Positions 49,904 to 59,429 of a stretch of 64,000 nucleotides of DNA are shown in pieces. The number at the start of each line of letters is the position of its first letter. The stretch's first letter is position 1. Made by a program: the position numbers and the translations under genes. This DNA comes from Enterococcus plantarum (GTDB lineage: Bacteria; Bacillota; Bacilli; Lactobacillales; Enterococcaceae). The DNA lies in contig NZ_MIKA01000012.1 in assembly GCF_001730295.1 (NCBI RefSeq), forward strand, positions 1 to 64,000, written 5' to 3'. The notes below the pieces were generated by a model. That model was not told the DNA's origin. It did not search any database and was given only the letters and a program-made list of their open reading frames with translations.

Positions 49904-51544
49904 TTATTTTGATTCGTCTACTTGAATGTATTTAAAGCTGTATGGTGAGCCAAAACTATGTTTTACTACACCGCTGATATTTTTCTTTTGCAACAATGCT
50001 GTTTGTTGTTGGTAAATCGGAGCAATCGTGTAATCTTTTGCTAATAGAAGCTGTTCCGCTTGCAATAGATCCGACCAACGTTTTTCTTCCTCTGCCGCAT
50101 CTGTATCTGAAGCTGCTTGAATCAAACGATCATAGGTAGGATTTTTGTAATTGACATGGTTTAAACCTGATGTGGAAGCAAACATATCTAAAAAGGTGAT
50201 TGCATCTTTGAAATCAGGCATCCACTGACCAAACGCAATATCATAGTCGCCAGATAAATAGCGTTCCTGCAAGTTATTACTTGGTAAGGTTGTGAGTTCA
50301 AATTTAATGCCTGGTAGTACTTCAGCGATTTGACTCGCTAGATATTCAGCTGTTTTTTTCTCTGTATCTGTATCTTTTGTTAAATAAACGAGTGTGATAT
50401 CGGTCTTATGCAGCTCTTCTTTCGCTTGTGCAAATGCCTTTTGTGCTGTATCTTTGTCAAATGTTTGTTGCACACCATTTTCTTTGCGAAAATCTTCACC
50501 AGTTTTGGGATTTTGAACAAAATTTTTCGGAACAAATCCCGTTGCTGCAATAGAGCCGTCTCCTAAAACATTTTTTACGAACGTATCACGGTCGATTGCT
50601 AAAGCGATTGCTTTCCGTAAGTTTTGATTTTCTAATAGCTTGCCTTGCGCTTGGTTAAAGCGCAGGTACCCCATTTTTGTATCATTTTGATTTTGAAAAT
50701 CTAAATCATTTTTATATTGTTTCGAGAATTCTCCATCTAATATCACTCGATCAAGTTCGTCTGTTTGATATAAATTGACTGCTGTACTGGTTGATTTTAC
50801 AACGGTCGTTTGGATTTCATCGACGTGCACATTCTTTTTATCCCAATAGTTTTGATTTTTGACATAGGTCCACGTATCGGAATTTTGTTCCCACCCTTCC
50901 AACACAAAGGGACCATTATAAAGCGTTGTTTTAGCTGACGTCCCATAGCTACTCCCTTGTCTCTCCGCGAACGCTTGATTGATTGGGAAAAAGGTTTCGA
51001 ATGTCAATAAGGAAGTGAAGTAAGGAATCGGTTTGATTAGATGGATCACCAATGTATGCTCGTCAGGTGTTTCTACCCCAAGTTGTTCTGGAGCCATTTT
51101 TCCTTGATAAATGGCATCGGCGTTTTTTATAGAAGAAACGAACAGACTAGCATATGATGGAGCCGTTTCTGGTGTTACAGCTCTTTTAAATGCGTATAAA
51201 AAGTCTTTCGCCGTGACCGAATCCCCATTTGACCATTTCGCATCCTCTCTCAAAACAATTGTATACGTTTGTTTGTCCTCACTGATTTTTGGGAGTTCTT
51301 TGGCCACAGCCGGTATCGTTTCATCTTTTTCATTTAATTGATAAAGCCCTTCCAAAACCTGATTTTGAGCATTAAAGCTAGTGAAATCCTCTTCTTGTGT
51401 TGTATCAAGCGTTAGCAGTTCAGCTGGCTCCGTAAAATGAACGATTGCTTTTTTTGATTCAGCCGATTCTGTTTTCCTAGCTGAGTTACAACCTGTTATA
51501 AAAACTAACAGTGCCAGAGTAGTAATCGTAATGAACTTTTTCAT
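49904..51544 (-). CDS. OppA-type peptide-binding lipoprotein
   Basis: A 546-residue SBP family 5 lipoprotein. The signal MKKFITITTLALLVFITGCN has the lipobox TGC, and the domain starts LLTLDTTQEEDFTSFNAQNQVLEGLY. The KWSNGDSVTAKDFLYAFKRAV signature and FGQWMPDFKDAITFLDMF are typical of oligopeptide and pheromone-binding proteins (OppA, TraC/PrgZ). It binds extracellular peptides for an Opp permease, which is not encoded nearby, so it is an orphan receptor. The start was placed at ATG 51544 after ACAAGGAGGAACAGA. Confidence 0.9.
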   Translation of the reverse strand: MKKFITITTLALLVFITGCNSARKTESAESKKAIVHFTEPAELLTLDTTQEEDFTSFNAQNQVLEGLYQLNEKDETIPAVAKELPKISEDKQTYTIVLREDAKWSNGDSVTAKDFLYAFKRAVTPETAPSYASLFVSSIKNADAIYQGKMAPEQLGVETPDEHTLVIHLIKPIPYFTSLLTFETFFPINQAFAERQGSSYGTSAKTTLYNGPFVLEGWEQNSDTWTYVKNQNYWDKKNVHVDEIQTTVVKSTSTAVNLYQTDELDRVILDGEFSKQYKNDLDFQNQNDTKMGYLRFNQAQGKLLENQNLRKAIALAIDRDTFVKNVLGDGSIAATGFVPKNFVQNPKTGEDFRKENGVQQTFDKDTAQKAFAQAKEELHKTDITLVYLTKDTDTEKKTAEYLASQIAEVLPGIKFELTTLPSNNLQERYLSGDYDIAFGQWMPDFKDAITFLDMFASTSGLNHVNYKNPTYDRLIQAASDTDAAEEEKRWSDLLQAEQLLLAKDYTIAPIYQQQTALLQKKNISGVVKHSFGSPYSFKYIQVDESK

Positions 51545-51621
51545 TCTGTTCCTCCTTGTATCACTTAAAAGTGTCATGCGTTTATTTAGCCGAAAATAGC
51601 CAGTGAAACGCAATCAATCAA

Positions 51622-51999
51622 CTAAACAAAAATCACATGTTCAACCACCGTTATTGCTGGATCTAACGATTGCATGACTGGGCAATTTTTGCCAATCAAT
51701 TTCAAGGCGCGCTCTGCTTTTCCTTGTGCTTCATCTGAAACCCGAATCGAAAAAGCAATAACGACGCGACTCAAAGGTTTCGCTGGTTTTTCTTCTGCTC
51801 GTTCATAAGAGATTGCTACTGTTTCAATAGAAAAATCAATATGAGAATTCGTTAATATCTTTTCATAAACGTACGCTCCGCATGCACCAATAGATGCCAC
51901 TAACATTTCAACTGGAGAAAAACCAATCTCTTTTTTTAATACCCAATTCCCACTGTCATGTACCAATTCAAATCCTTTTTCGCCTGAAATCAATTCCAT
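51622..51999 (-). CDS. OsmC-family protein
   Basis: A 125-residue OsmC/Ohr-like protein. The N-terminal beta region is followed by SPVEMLVASIGACGAYVYEKIL with the first redox Cys, and the second is in LIGKNCPVMQSL. OsmC/Ohr proteins reduce organic hydroperoxides using such a Cys pair. The spacing fits the YhfA-like branch. It precedes the peptide-binding gene on the same strand with an intergenic gap of about 80 bp, and cotranscription is uncertain. Confidence 0.82.
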   Translation of the reverse strand: MELISGEKGFELVHDSGNWVLKKEIGFSPVEMLVASIGACGAYVYEKILTNSHIDFSIETVAISYERAEEKPAKPLSRVVIAFSIRVSDEAQGKAERALKLIGKNCPVMQSLDPAITVVEHVIFV

Positions 52000-52145
52000 T
52001 TTTTTGCTCCTCTACTTGAAGTTATCTTCATTTTTTTAACCTTTGCTTTATCTTATTATGATAGTACAAAATCTAAGAAACGGATAATACTTTATTCCCA
52101 GGTATGATAACCAAAAGCTATCAATAAAAACATTCTAAACACAAA

Positions 52146-53462
52146 TTAATCAAAATTTTTCTTCAATCGATTGTCATTTTGGTTTGTATCTTGGATGATC
52201 GAATCGATGTATTCTTTTAAAAATGTGCTATTTTTACTGATAATTTGATAACCCATTTCCGCTTTGATTTTTTCTACTTCTTTATCCGTTATAAAATCAT
52301 TACCTGAGAAAAAGCGATAATTTACTCGACCAACGAATTCAGCAGCAATGTCTAAATCTTTACTATCTGATAATCCTGCATCAATTAATTGGCTGTAGCC
52401 TAAATGCTCTCCATCCTTTATAAAACGTTCTTTTATGTATTGTGGATACTCTTTTATCTCAGAAACCGAATGTGCGTTTTCTAATTTTTGGTACTCAAAT
52501 GAGTCATTTTTTAAATTCACTACACCATAGCCTTGAGGGGCAATCGAAAAAGAGCTGGACGCAATTTCCGTCAATTGGTGCTCATCGATTGTTTCAGACA
52601 TAATATCTTGCGCATGAATATGACCAGAAAAAACAATAGGCACTTGGTAGTCTACTAAAAGTTGTTTGAATTCTTTTGCATTATTGAGGACAAAACCGCT
52701 TGATAACAATTTATTATGAGCAAAAACATTGTGATGCACGAAAACCAATGTTTTTTTCTTTTCTTGCTTAGCTATTTCTAGTTGTTTTTTAACCCACTTC
52801 ATTGTTTTCCCACGGATTGTTCCTCCCGTCGTAGGTCTTGTTTGCGGTTGTTTGTCATCGGGGTATATATTCGAATCAAGAAAAAGAAAATTGTATGTTT
52901 GATTGACTGCTACGGAGTAACTTAATGAATTTTTGTCGTAGTTCATAGCATTTTGATACCCAAAATCGGCAAAAATTTCTTTAAAATCAGCGATTGAGAT
53001 GGACTCCGTTTTTTCCTGCTTCTCCTCAACAAATCTTCTAGCCCAGCCATCATTGACATCGTGGTTTCCTGGAATTACAAATACCTTGATCCCTTCTTTT
53101 GTCAGTTGTTTGAGTTGTTCTGCTAGCTTTTCCGCACTGATTTTTTCCCCATTTAAGGTTAAGTCGCCCGTAATGACCAGCATATCTGGCTTCTGTTCAA
53201 TTGCTTTTCCGATGAAGGCTTGCCAGCTTTCTTTTTGATGATCCAATTCTTTGCCTGCTGCCGTCTGTTTGATTTTTTTGAAGGCTAAACCTGTATCTGT
53301 TAGGCTTTTATCAATGTAATGAGGATCACTTACTACCCAAAATTCAATGGCTTCTTTTTTAAATAGCCTTTCTTCACTTTGTTCTGTCTCTTTGCCAAAA
53401 TAAACGATTGCTGTTGTTATCGCTATTACGCTGAGTAAAATAAACGCCAGCCTTTTTTTCAT
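52146..53462 (-). CDS. Membrane-anchored calcineurin-like metallophosphoesterase
   Basis: A 438-residue protein with one N-terminal helix (MKKRLAFILLSVIAITTAIVY, an uncleaved anchor or signal), then the metallophosphoesterase motifs FWVVSDPHYI, DMLVITGDLTLNGEK, VIPGNHDVND, LVFVHHNVF and IVFSGHIHAQD. The active site binds two metals and lies outside the membrane. Substrates of such secreted phosphoesterases vary (nucleotides, phosphodiesters) and are not known here. A C-terminal ~130-residue extension follows. Confidence 0.87.
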   Translation of the reverse strand: MKKRLAFILLSVIAITTAIVYFGKETEQSEERLFKKEAIEFWVVSDPHYIDKSLTDTGLAFKKIKQTAAGKELDHQKESWQAFIGKAIEQKPDMLVITGDLTLNGEKISAEKLAEQLKQLTKEGIKVFVIPGNHDVNDGWARRFVEEKQEKTESISIADFKEIFADFGYQNAMNYDKNSLSYSVAVNQTYNFLFLDSNIYPDDKQPQTRPTTGGTIRGKTMKWVKKQLEIAKQEKKKTLVFVHHNVFAHNKLLSSGFVLNNAKEFKQLLVDYQVPIVFSGHIHAQDIMSETIDEHQLTEIASSSFSIAPQGYGVVNLKNDSFEYQKLENAHSVSEIKEYPQYIKERFIKDGEHLGYSQLIDAGLSDSKDLDIAAEFVGRVNYRFFSGNDFITDKEVEKIKAEMGYQIISKNSTFLKEYIDSIIQDTNQNDNRLKKNFD

Positions 53463-53510
53463 TCATCCGTTCTCCATTCTTTATTATCCAACTTGATTTT
53501 ATGCAAAAAA

Positions 53511-53548
53511 GCTCTCACTCTATTTAGTTGACTAAAATACAGTGAGAG
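53511..53548 (-). terminator. Terminator of the thioredoxin-like gene
   Basis: CTCTCACT pairs with AGTGAGAG around an AT-rich loop, followed on the minus strand by GAGCTTTTTTG. Confidence 0.7.
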
Positions 53549-53563
53549 AGAGTAATAAGAGCT

Positions 53564-53893
53564 TTAATGGATTTCTTCAAAGGAATAAATCTGCTCTATT
53601 GCATTAGCTAATTTTTTAAACTGAACAAATTTCCCCTCACGAAGATATTCTTTTCCATCGATAAAAAAAAGGGACGTTGGTGCTGAAAAAATCAAATATT
53701 CAGCTGAGATCGCTTTGACTTTATCTGCTTCCACTTCTCTTACTTTGATTTTGGGATAGCTTTTTAAGAGCTCCGTCACTTTTGGCCTAAGCGCATGGCA
53801 CACCGAGCAGTCTTCTTGTGATACATATAAAAATGCAAAGTGAGTTTCATTGATAAAGGTTACTACGTCTTGAATTGTTTGTAATTTTTCCAA
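53564..53893 (-). CDS. Thioredoxin-family protein
   Basis: A small thioredoxin-fold protein of about 109 residues. The core FAFLYVSQEDCSVCHALRPKVTELL has the redox motif CSVC, and SAEYLIFSAPTSLFFIDGKE carries the cis-proline. It is probably a cytosolic thiol-disulfide protein. The start is uncertain: TTG at 53893 lies nine bases after AAAAGG, while an ATG at 53902 abuts that site and a longer frame reaches 53941. It is followed by its own terminator and preceded by the MerR gene. Confidence 0.8.
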   Translation of the reverse strand: MEKLQTIQDVVTFINETHFAFLYVSQEDCSVCHALRPKVTELLKSYPKIKVREVEADKVKAISAEYLIFSAPTSLFFIDGKEYLREGKFVQFKKLANAIEQIYSFEEIH

Positions 53894-53952
53894 TGATATC
53901 ATCCTTTTGTGATTGGCTAAATCATAGCACCATTTTAGCAAGTTTACGATAT

Positions 53953-54732
53953 TTATGCCCGATATCCCCTACTTACTTCGACCCACGTTTTATAATAGTC
54001 TCTATAACATCCATCTTGATCCTCTGCTGTCATGATATAACGCCCAATCATTGTGCCTGTTTGATACCCTTGTTTTTCTAATTTCTCTTTTATTGATTGA
54101 AAATTATTTTCTAACGGATCATCTGACTTAATTGTGAGTAGGAATTGTTTGTATTGGTATTCCACTTGCTCTGTTTGTTGCCAAATCGTCTCTTCTTCCA
54201 TAAATTCTTTGGTGGTTACCGCAAATCCATATATGAGCTCTTTTTCATGGCTAGAGTCGCTATAAACGACTAAGCTTGATGGCGTATCAATGTAGGTCTG
54301 TAATTCGTTTGGATCACTTAAATCAATTGGGATGATCCGTTCTACATCTAATGGTTCGTCACTAAACTCTTTCTCTTTTAACTCGATCAAACTCAACAGT
54401 TGATCTTTTCTATGCTTTATCCCTTGCTTTTTTTTCTTTAGTTCTGCTAATTCTGCTGCAACACGTGTTTCAGTTTCATCTAATATCGTCCATAATTCCT
54501 CTGGTGATTTTCGATAAAGATTCGTCATTTTATTAATGGGAATGTCGAGCCTACGGTAAAAATCAATATCACTGATCGTCAGGATATCCTCCATATCAAA
54601 CAGCCGATAGCCGTTTTGTCTATTTCTGGAGGATGTCAGTAAGTTCATATCGTCCCAATAACGGATTTTTGATTTTGGTAACTTCATGATTTCAGCTACT
54701 TGCCCCACAGTTAATAACTTCTCTTTTTCCAT
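53953..54732 (-). CDS. chlR: MerR-family regulator, ChlR-like
   Basis: A 259-residue regulator. The N-terminal MerR winged helix (LTVGQVAEIMKLPKSKIRYWDDMNLLTSSRNRQNGYRLFDMEDI) is followed by a long helix (about 75-120) and a C-terminal domain that may bind drugs. It lies divergent from a two-gene ABC exporter whose promoter has the 19-bp spacer and dyad of MerR targets. In E. faecalis ChlR activates efrEF in response to chlorhexidine; I recognise that arrangement here, but the symbol is by context. Confidence 0.75.
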   Translation of the reverse strand: MEKEKLLTVGQVAEIMKLPKSKIRYWDDMNLLTSSRNRQNGYRLFDMEDILTISDIDFYRRLDIPINKMTNLYRKSPEELWTILDETETRVAAELAELKKKKQGIKHRKDQLLSLIELKEKEFSDEPLDVERIIPIDLSDPNELQTYIDTPSSLVVYSDSSHEKELIYGFAVTTKEFMEEETIWQQTEQVEYQYKQFLLTIKSDDPLENNFQSIKEKLEKQGYQTGTMIGRYIMTAEDQDGCYRDYYKTWVEVSRGYRA

Positions 54733-54768
54733 ACCCTCACCTCCGATTTTAATTATAAACGAAAATCA

Positions 54769-54799
54769 TTGACATTCAAGTAACTTGAAGGTGTAGAAT
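54769..54799 (+). promoter_or_regulatory. MerR-type promoter of the ABC exporter
   Basis: -35 TTGACA (54769-54774) and -10 TAGAAT (54794-54799) are separated by 19 bp. The spacer contains the dyad TTCAAG-taa-CTTGAA (54775-54789). Overlong spacers with an internal palindrome are the signature of MerR-activated promoters. Confidence 0.9.
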
Positions 54800-54830
54800 T
54801 CCCTTTGAGTCTTTAAAAGGAGGAATTTAA

Positions 54831-56573
54831 ATGAAGATCATTCATTTTTTCATTAAAAAGAACCTGACACTTATTTTAGCGACAGTTCTTTGTTTATGTT
54901 TACAAATTATTGGAACACTTGGTGTACCGTTACTAGTAGCGCAATTGATCGATGTAGGGATTGCAAGTGGTGATGAACAATCCATCAAAACGATTGGGCT
55001 TAAAATGTTCGCAATGGCTTTATTTGGTGCGCTCTCAGCGATTGCCGGCAGTTATCTTTCAGCTAAAGTAGCCGCTAAATTTGGCTTAGAAACACGGGAG
55101 ATGTTTTTCAGCAAACTACAAACATTTTCTATTAAAGATGCTGATTATTTTGGGACTGGTTCCCTATTGACCAGAATGACAAATGACGTTGACAATATTC
55201 AGCAAATGATTGTGTTGTTTCTACAATTGATTTTACCGGCACCAATCATTGCAGTCTTTTCGCTTTATATGACATTTGCTTACTCAGCAATGCTCGCTTT
55301 AGTTCCACTGATTGCCATTGTAGCGTTTGGCTTGATTGTGTATATCTTGATGAAAAAAGGGACTCCTCTTTCACTGTCGATTCAGCCAAAAATGGATACG
55401 ATCATTGTGACGTTACGTGAATTCTTTACTGGAATCAATATGATTCGTGCGTTTAACAATCAAGAGTATGAAGAAGAACGAACGAATAAAACATTTTCTG
55501 ACTATGCAAACGGCATGATTCGAGTCAATAGCATTTTTGCGTTTATTACGCCAGTTGCTTTCTTGTTAATGGGTGTGGTTTTTTCTTCAATCTTATGGTT
55601 TGGCGGAAACTTAGTGGCACTTGGCACGTTGCAAATTGGTACGGTTTCTGCCGTTGTTGAATACTCTTTACTAACTCTTGCTTACTTAATGATCGCTGCA
55701 ATGGTTTTAGTAATGTTGCCTAGATCACTTGCTTCAGTAAAAAGAATTGAAGAAATTTTAAATACCCAAGATCAAATTCTCGATACTGACCAACCTGTTT
55801 TGTTTGAAGAAACTGACCTTAACGATACTTTGATCGCGTTGAATCATGTGACGTTCAGTTATGATCAAGCAGATGAACCTGTTTTGGAAAATATTCATTT
55901 CAACATTCCAAAAGGCAAAACAACTGCCATTGTCGGAGGAACTGGCTCTGGTAAAAGTACGGTTGCCAAATTATTGTTAAGACTGAGCGATGTCTCAGAA
56001 GGGGCGATCTTATTTAATGGCGTGGATATCAGAACGGTTACACAAGAAGAATTACGCTCTAAAATCAGTTATGTTCCTCAAAAAGCCTTTTTATTTAGTG
56101 GAACTATTAAAAGTAATTTATTGATGGGGTATCCTGAGGCAACGAAAGCTGATATGGATCGGGCAGCTGAAATTGCGCAACTTTCTCCTTATCTCAATAC
56201 ATTAGAAGACGGTTATGATTCGTTTGTGGCACAAGGCGGAACCAACTTCTCTGGAGGGCAAAGACAGCGGTTGTGTATCGCTCGCGCATTGATCAAACCT
56301 GCGGATATTTATATATTTGATGATAGTTTTTCAGCGCTTGATTATAAAACGGATGCTGCATTAAGACTGGCATTAAAAGATGAAATGTCCGATAAAACTC
56401 TACTGATCGTCGCTCAACGACTAAGCACGATTCAACAAGCCGATACGGTCATCGTTTTAGATGAAGGGAAAATCGTTGGACAAGGAACCCACGATCAACT
56501 ATTACTAACGAATAAAACGTATCAAGAATTTGCCCGCTCACAAGGGATTATCATGGAAGGAGCACAGTCATGA
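54831..56573 (+). CDS. efrE: Heterodimeric ABC multidrug exporter, first subunit (EfrE-like)
   Basis: A 580-residue exporter half: six helices (about 15-300) plus a nucleotide-binding domain with Walker A VGGTGSGKSTVAKLLL, signature FSGGQRQRLCIARAL, and Walker B DIYIFDDSFSALD. The residue after Walker B is Asp (FDDS), where consensus has the catalytic Glu, so this is the degenerate site usual for one half of heterodimeric exporters (LmrCD, BmrCD). The second subunit follows with a 4-bp overlap. Its promoter is MerR-type. Confidence 0.85.
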   Translation: MKIIHFFIKKNLTLILATVLCLCLQIIGTLGVPLLVAQLIDVGIASGDEQSIKTIGLKMFAMALFGALSAIAGSYLSAKVAAKFGLETREMFFSKLQTFSIKDADYFGTGSLLTRMTNDVDNIQQMIVLFLQLILPAPIIAVFSLYMTFAYSAMLALVPLIAIVAFGLIVYILMKKGTPLSLSIQPKMDTIIVTLREFFTGINMIRAFNNQEYEEERTNKTFSDYANGMIRVNSIFAFITPVAFLLMGVVFSSILWFGGNLVALGTLQIGTVSAVVEYSLLTLAYLMIAAMVLVMLPRSLASVKRIEEILNTQDQILDTDQPVLFEETDLNDTLIALNHVTFSYDQADEPVLENIHFNIPKGKTTAIVGGTGSGKSTVAKLLLRLSDVSEGAILFNGVDIRTVTQEELRSKISYVPQKAFLFSGTIKSNLLMGYPEATKADMDRAAEIAQLSPYLNTLEDGYDSFVAQGGTNFSGGQRQRLCIARALIKPADIYIFDDSFSALDYKTDAALRLALKDEMSDKTLLIVAQRLSTIQQADTVIVLDEGKIVGQGTHDQLLLTNKTYQEFARSQGIIMEGAQS

Positions 56574-58348
56574 TGGAAAAAGTAAATAAACAAACACTGA
56601 AACGATTCTTTCAATTGATTCGACCTGAACGCCCTATATTTTTCGGTCTAATTCTATGTAGTTTAGTTGGGAATGCCTTGGTCATTGCTATGCCTTTCAT
56701 TATGGGGATTGCTATTGACGATTTGCTTATGCTAATCAAGACTCATGGAGTTAGTCACATCACATTTCCAATGGTGCAAGAAGCGTTATTGATGCCTGTT
56801 TTGATATTGGTTGTCTTTTCGATCATCAGTAGTTTGATGTCTTATACGCAAGAACGTGTAATGGCTTCTTTAAGCGAACGGATCACATTAAGAGTCCGAA
56901 AAGAAGTCACGAAAAAATTTAAATCATTACCGATGGCGTTTTTTGATCAACATCAGGTTGGGGACATTCTCAGTCGAACAACGACCAGTTTAAATCAATT
57001 GTCACAAGTTTTCCTAACAGGGATCAATCAATTCTTCACTTCGATTTCAACGATTGTCTTTGCTGGGATCATGTTGTTCTACATTGATGTAAAACTAACC
57101 TTGGTTGTCGTGGTCCTGATTGCCGGAAGCTCATTCTTAACTGGTAAAATTGCCAATAAAAATAAGAAACTAGCCGAAGCAAGTCAGTCAGAACTTGGGA
57201 TTTTAAATAATAAAACAGAAGAGTTTTTATCTGGGAATTTAGTGACAAAAACCTTCAACCAACAAGAGCACGCAAAAGACATTATTTCTGAAACAAATCA
57301 AAAACATTACAACGCATTTTTGAATGCTCAATTTATGAATTTTGCGATTTATCCCGCGATTCGTTTGATCAATCAATTAGCCTTTATTGTCAGTGCAATC
57401 ATCGGAGCACTCTTAGTGTTACAAGGTGGTATCACGATTGGGCTCCTTCAAGCATATCTACAATATATCAATCAAGTTTCTGAACCAATTTCTACAGCAT
57501 CTTATGTTATTAACTCCATTCAAGCAGCGCTAGCAGCCGTCGATCGGATTTTTGAGATTTTAGATGCAGAAGATGATGTTCCAGAAAAAGCGAACGTGCA
57601 ATCCATCGATCACCCAACTGGTGCAATAGCTTTTGATAACGTTCAATTTGGTTATACCAAGGAAAAAATTTTGATGAAGCAAGTTGATTTCACCGTAAAG
57701 CCAAAACAAATGGTCGCGATTGTCGGACCAACAGGTGCTGGCAAGACAACGTTAGTGAACTTACTGATGCGTTTTTACGAGTTAAATGGAGGACGGATCA
57801 CCTTTGATGGCGTAGATATCACAAATCTTTCAAGAACAAATCTACGTGCGATGTTTGGGATGGTTTTACAAAATACGTGGTTATTTGAAGGAACAATTGC
57901 AGAAAATATCGCGTATGGACGAATGGATGCGACGCGAGACGATGTGGTCGAAGCCGCTAAAATCGCACAATGTGATCATTTTATTCGAACATTACCAAAC
58001 GGTTATGATTCAATTATTTCTAGTGAAAACGGCTCATTGTCACAAGGACAGCAACAACTTTTGACGATTGCCAGAATCATTTTGGCAAATCCTCCTGTAG
58101 TTATTTTGGATGAAGCAACGTCTAGCGTGGATACTAGAACAGAAGCGCATATCCAAAAAGCGATGGATGAAGTAACGAATAATCGAACTAGCTTTGTGAT
58201 TGCGCATCGTTTGTCTACGATTGAAAATGCTGATTTGATTTTAGTGATGAAAGACGGTGATATCGTGGAGAAAGGGAATCATCAAGAATTGTTGGCGAAA
58301 CCTTCGTTGTATGCTTCATTGTACAATAGTCAGTTTCAACAGACATAA
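56570..58348 (+). CDS. efrF: Heterodimeric ABC multidrug exporter, second subunit (EfrF-like)
   Basis: A 592-residue exporter half: six helices (about 20-320) and a nucleotide-binding domain with Walker A VGPTGAGKTTLVNLL, signature LSQGQQQLLTIARII and Walker B PVVILDEATSSVD, which has the catalytic Glu missing in the partner. The large loop between helices 1 and 2 (DDLLMLIKTHGVSHITFPMVQ) is typical of this subunit. It starts inside the efrE stop (ATGATGG), so translation is coupled. Together they export drugs such as biocides and dyes. Confidence 0.87.
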   Translation: MMEKVNKQTLKRFFQLIRPERPIFFGLILCSLVGNALVIAMPFIMGIAIDDLLMLIKTHGVSHITFPMVQEALLMPVLILVVFSIISSLMSYTQERVMASLSERITLRVRKEVTKKFKSLPMAFFDQHQVGDILSRTTTSLNQLSQVFLTGINQFFTSISTIVFAGIMLFYIDVKLTLVVVVLIAGSSFLTGKIANKNKKLAEASQSELGILNNKTEEFLSGNLVTKTFNQQEHAKDIISETNQKHYNAFLNAQFMNFAIYPAIRLINQLAFIVSAIIGALLVLQGGITIGLLQAYLQYINQVSEPISTASYVINSIQAALAAVDRIFEILDAEDDVPEKANVQSIDHPTGAIAFDNVQFGYTKEKILMKQVDFTVKPKQMVAIVGPTGAGKTTLVNLLMRFYELNGGRITFDGVDITNLSRTNLRAMFGMVLQNTWLFEGTIAENIAYGRMDATRDDVVEAAKIAQCDHFIRTLPNGYDSIISSENGSLSQGQQQLLTIARIILANPPVVILDEATSSVDTRTEAHIQKAMDEVTNNRTSFVIAHRLSTIENADLILVMKDGDIVEKGNHQELLAKPSLYASLYNSQFQQT

Positions 58349-58354
58349 GAGGTA

Positions 58355-58422
58355 AAAGATACTAAGAATCACAGGGTAAAATCATCAACGGATGATCCTC
58401 CCCTCTACTCTTAGTATCTTTT
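58355..58422 (+). terminator. Terminator of the ABC exporter operon
   Basis: AAAAGATACTAAGA pairs with TCTTAGTATCTTTT across a long loop, with TTTTTT on the plus strand. It follows the stop by seven bases. Confidence 0.85.
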
Positions 58423-58458
58423 TTCGGTATAAAAAATGATTATTACGTACTACGCTAT

Positions 58459-58764
58459 TTAGCAATCTGCTTTTCGAACTAAAACACAATAGCCGTTTTT
58501 AAACAGAACCTCATAATCTCCTAAAATACGAATAATCTTTTGTTCTAATTTACTGATTCCAATTTTTTCATACATTTTACGCTGCGATCTCCAATGAATC
58601 ATCCAAAAAAGAATACCGCCAGAAAACCAAACGAATTGATCAACTTCTGTTGGACAATGACTAACTAATTCTGGTAATCGTTCAACGATTTCACCTGAAA
58701 ACACGTAGTCCTCTTTTCTTTTTTTTAGTTGGTTGTATAGTGAGTCTATATCATTTAACTCTAT
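58459..58764 (-). CDS. Hypothetical protein, 81-101 aa, with a doubtful start codon
   Basis: The frame is open from a TAG-free stretch upstream. The only standard start inside is GTG at 58704 (81 aa) without a ribosome site. Upstream, GGAGG stands eight bases before an ATA codon at 58762-58764, from which the protein would read ELNDIDSLYNQLKKRKEDY (101 aa). The ATA looks like a mutated ATG. The protein is soluble apart from a Trp-rich stretch (FVWFSGGILFWMIHW) and ends in KADC. I recognise no family. Confidence 0.45.
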   Translation of the reverse strand: MELNDIDSLYNQLKKRKEDYVFSGEIVERLPELVSHCPTEVDQFVWFSGGILFWMIHWRSQRKMYEKIGISKLEQKIIRILGDYEVLFKNGYCVLVRKADC

Positions 58765-58829
58765 TGTTTTTTCCTCCGTTTTTTATTCTTGTGTTAGGTA
58801 GGTCTGGACCATTTCATCCAGTAATGCCC

Positions 58830-59215
58830 TTTTCTAAACCCTCTTTATTACTGCTGGGTGTAGATATGGATAGTGAAAAGCAGTAGCATGGAAAAAATAA
58901 TGGATGTTTTTTTCTAATTTGGTTGTTTTTGATGTTGTATTTTTAGTATGTATCTATACTTCACCCCACCTTCTCCAACGTTTATTATTTGACTTCTGTA
59001 ACATCTATTGTTTCAATATTTGCTTCTTAAAATGCTAAAAGCTTCTGTTTTTTTCTCGTTTGTTAGTTGGCAAGAAAGATTTTATTGAAACTCTTCTAAA
59101 ATTTTAATCGTTTTTTGAAGGCTTCTTTTACTGTTCTTCAGAATTGCCCTTTGACAAAATTGTCCATACTTTCTGACACAGTTTCAATATTCATTTTAAG
59201 TGAGGATAGCTTTGT
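58830..59215. other. Decayed AT-rich region without an intact gene
   Basis: This is about 400 bp of T-rich sequence with stops in all frames. It adjoins two gene fragments (59216 and 59430 onward) and is best read as debris from deletions and IS activity. I see no RNA gene or terminator that I can defend. Confidence 0.4.
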
Positions 59216-59400
59216 TTATTGATTTGTCTTTTCTGATTCATAAAATGTGCGAATAGTGCGATAATAGGTATCCTCTAATTTTTCTACTTTTCGCTCAATC
59301 TGCTTTCTGTCATGTTGTGCCGCTTCATAGACTTCTTCTTTTATTCTATTGAAACTTAAAGAAACACTGGAAACTTCTTCAAAAGAACCAAACAATGCTC
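59216..59400 (-). pseudogene. Fragment of a helical protein, possibly T7SS-associated DUF3958-like
   Basis: About 62 codons on the minus strand end in TAA at 59216-59218 and read SFNRIKEEVYEAAQHDRKQI followed by ERKVEKLEDTYYRTIRTFYE. A TGA blocks the frame just upstream. The coiled, charged C-terminus resembles DUF3958 proteins found in type VII secretion (LXG toxin) loci. That match is from memory and weak. Confidence 0.4.
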
Positions 59401-59429
59401 AATTTTGAAACATTACTTTGATGTTCTTC

